A program made the position numbers and the translations under genes. From JBKHYJ01 sp046565505 (GTDB lineage: Bacteria; Acidobacteriota; Blastocatellia; UBA7656): a DNA stretch of 37,429 bases. Location: NCBI GenBank assembly GCA_046565505.1, contig JBKHYJ010000067.1:1-37429 (forward strand), in the 5' to 3' direction. Shown here one piece after another: positions 36,230-37,429 of this stretch (the stretch's first letter is position 1; every line of letters begins with the position of its first letter). The notes under the pieces were generated by a model. That model was not told the DNA's origin, made no database searches, and saw nothing but the letters and a program-made list of their open reading frames with translations.

Positions 36230-37429
36230 TCAAACAGTCATATGAGCCGGTTGTCGCAGGACGCATTCCAGGGCGCTCTCGATCACGTCAAGCCCCTCGT
36301 CAAGAAGTTCCGATTCGATATTGAGCGCCGGCGCAAGTTTGAGCACGGAACCCGACGCCCCGCAGGTCTCCAACATCACGCCGCGCTTAAAGGCTTCGGT
36401 TTTAACCAGCGCGCCGGCGGCCCCGTCCTGTAGATCGAGTCCCGCCAGCATGCCACGCCCCTTGCGCACAACGCAAGCGAAACGCTCGCAGAGTTCGTCG
36501 AGCCGGGCCTCAAGACGTTCGATGTTCGACTGGAGCTGCGCATGGAATGACGGGTCGTCCCAGAAGTCCAGCGCCGCCGCGCCCGTCACGAAGGCTAGAT
36601 TATTACCCCGGAAGGTGCCGTTGTGCTCGCCGGGCTTCCACTGGTCATACTCCGGCTTGATCAGGAGCAGCGCCATAGGCAACCCCATGCCGCTGATCGA
36701 CTTCGACACGCAAACCATGTCCGGGATGACCGGGAAACGTTCGAAGCTGAAGAACGGTCCGGTCCGGCCGCACCCGGTTTGAATCTCGTCAACGATCACC
36801 AGCGCCCCAATCTGTTTGGCGACCGCGAAAATGCGTTCGATGAACGGAGTTGAGGCGGCGTTAAGTCCGCCTTCCGCCTGGACCGTCTCAAGTAGGATCG
36901 CCGCAGGCGCGTCTACGCCACTGCCGGCCATCGTAAGCATCTTCTCCACGTAGTCGATGTCGTTGCCCCCGCCGAGGAAGCCTTCAAACGGTAACCGTAT
37001 AATTTGATCTAGCTGGACGCCGGCCGCCGCGCGCTTGCTAGAAGAGGCGGTCGCGGCCAGCGCGCCGAGGCTGACGCCGTGGAAAGCGTTAGTGAAGGCG
37101 ACGATGGGGCTCCTGCCCGTGACTTTCCGCGCCAGCTTCAGCGCTGCCTCCACAGCGTTCGCACCCGTGGGCCCCGTGAACTGCACCTTGTACTTGAGCG
37201 CCCTCGGCGTCAATACCTTCGCCCGGAACTGCTCAAGGAACCGCAGCTTAGCCTCCGTGTACAGGTCCAGCGAGTGCGCGATCCCGTCCCGGCTCACGTA
37301 TTCTATCAGCGCGCGCTTGAGGGAGGGGTGGTTGTGGCCGTAGTTGAGCACGCCCGCCCCGCAGAAGAAGTCTATGTAGCGCCCGCCCTCGGTGTCGAAC
37401 AGCAGCGACCGCTCGCCCCGGCTGAAGAT
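36230..37429 (-). CDS. ectB: Diaminobutyrate-2-oxoglutarate aminotransferase, N-terminus cut by window edge
   Basis: A class III PLP aminotransferase, 399 residues in the window, with the frame open to the right edge. Only some 25-30 N-terminal residues should be missing. The sequence follows the EctB/Dat family closely: YIDFFCGAGVLNYGHNHP, the VQFTGPTGANAVEAALKLAR stretch, VDEIQTGCGRTG, the PLP lysine in VSKSISGMGLP, and EHNGTFRGNNLAFVTGAAAL. It converts aspartate semialdehyde and glutamate to L-2,4-diaminobutyrate. No ectA or ectC follows; instead it leads into N-oxygenase and carbamoyltransferase genes, so it probably feeds a specialised metabolite and not ectoine. The stop lies 11 bp before the SznF-like gene. 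Confidence 0.92.
   Translation of the reverse strand: MFSRGERSLLFDTEGGRYIDFFCGAGVLNYGHNHPSLKRALIEYVSRDGIAHSLDLYTEAKLRFLEQFRAKVLTPRALKYKVQFTGPTGANAVEAALKLARKVTGRSPIVAFTNAFHGVSLGALAATASSSKRAAAGVQLDQIIRLPFEGFLGGGNDIDYVEKMLTMAGSGVDAPAAILLETVQAEGGLNAASTPFIERIFAVAKQIGALVIVDEIQTGCGRTGPFFSFERFPVIPDMVCVSKSISGMGLPMALLLIKPEYDQWKPGEHNGTFRGNNLAFVTGAAALDFWDDPSFHAQLQSNIERLEARLDELCERFACVVRKGRGMLAGLDLQDGAAGALVKTEAFKRGVMLETCGASGSVLKLAPALNIESELLDEGLDVIESALECVLRQPAHMTV

Noticed and set aside
34812..36245. Long plus-strand open frame (477 codons) opposite the SznF-like gene
   Set aside because: The minus-strand protein matches SznF ligand spacing exactly. The plus-strand translation is Arg/Val/Leu-rich without any motif, as expected for a shadow frame in GC-rich DNA.

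Overview
The window is GC-rich bacterial DNA. The gene complement suggests an Acidobacteriota member, probably Blastocatellia-like. The reasons are an Oar-type TonB-dependent receptor with an N-terminal carboxypeptidase-regulatory domain, a secreted carboxypeptidase-regulatory/TPR protein beside it, an ECF sigma factor in operon with a TPR-CHAT protein, a YVTN beta-propeller/di-heme cytochrome, and a soluble-type PQQ dehydrogenase with a fused cytochrome c. This placement is an inference from gene content; no rRNA or other marker gene is present. Almost every gene lies on the minus strand. Only the ABM protein, MsrA and the GH2 enzyme are on the plus strand. I see no tRNA, rRNA, CRISPR array, insertion sequence or phage gene.

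Layout, left to right. 1-706: an edge-truncated probable 2-oxoglutarate/Fe(II) oxygenase. 1275-8618: a four-gene minus-strand operon, read from the right: ECF sigma factor, a membrane protein fusing an anti-sigma-like head to TPRs and an intact CHAT protease domain, an orphan 299-aa protein, and a zinc-ribbon subtilisin-like protease. 8740-11205: a secreted beta-propeller/di-heme cytochrome. 11610-12671: ABM-domain protein and a secreted one-cysteine MsrA. 12753-17189: a carboxypeptidase-regulatory/TPR protein and a large Oar-like outer-membrane receptor with a clear terminator between them. 17875-19716: GH2 glycosidase. 19794-21442: MFS exporter and a small disordered protein. 21551-23768: CoA-type Nudix hydrolase and acyl-CoA synthetase. 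23863-25941: PQQ-dependent quinohemoprotein dehydrogenase.

26313-37429 is the most interesting part and looks like a biosynthetic gene cluster for a small nitrogen-oxidised metabolite. Reading from the right edge it holds a 2,4-diaminobutyrate aminotransferase (cut by the window edge), an SznF-like heme-oxygenase-fold diiron N-oxygenase with all seven metal ligands but a degenerate cupin, a Rieske ferredoxin, an ornithine-carbamoyltransferase relative with a changed substrate motif, a second diiron-oxygenase-like protein, a GNAT acyltransferase, and a five-domain NRPS (A-PCP-C-A-PCP) with no release domain. The first six genes are packed with gaps of 31 bp or less and one ATGA overlap. My working hypothesis is that diaminobutyrate, or a close relative, is carbamoylated and N-oxidised, and is joined by the NRPS to a carboxylic acid loaded by the first adenylation domain. 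I recognise each family, but I do not recognise the combination.

The second candidate system is the sigma/CHAT/orphan/S8 operon. It pairs transcriptional control with two proteases from unrelated clans and looks like a regulated proteolytic signalling or cell-death module.
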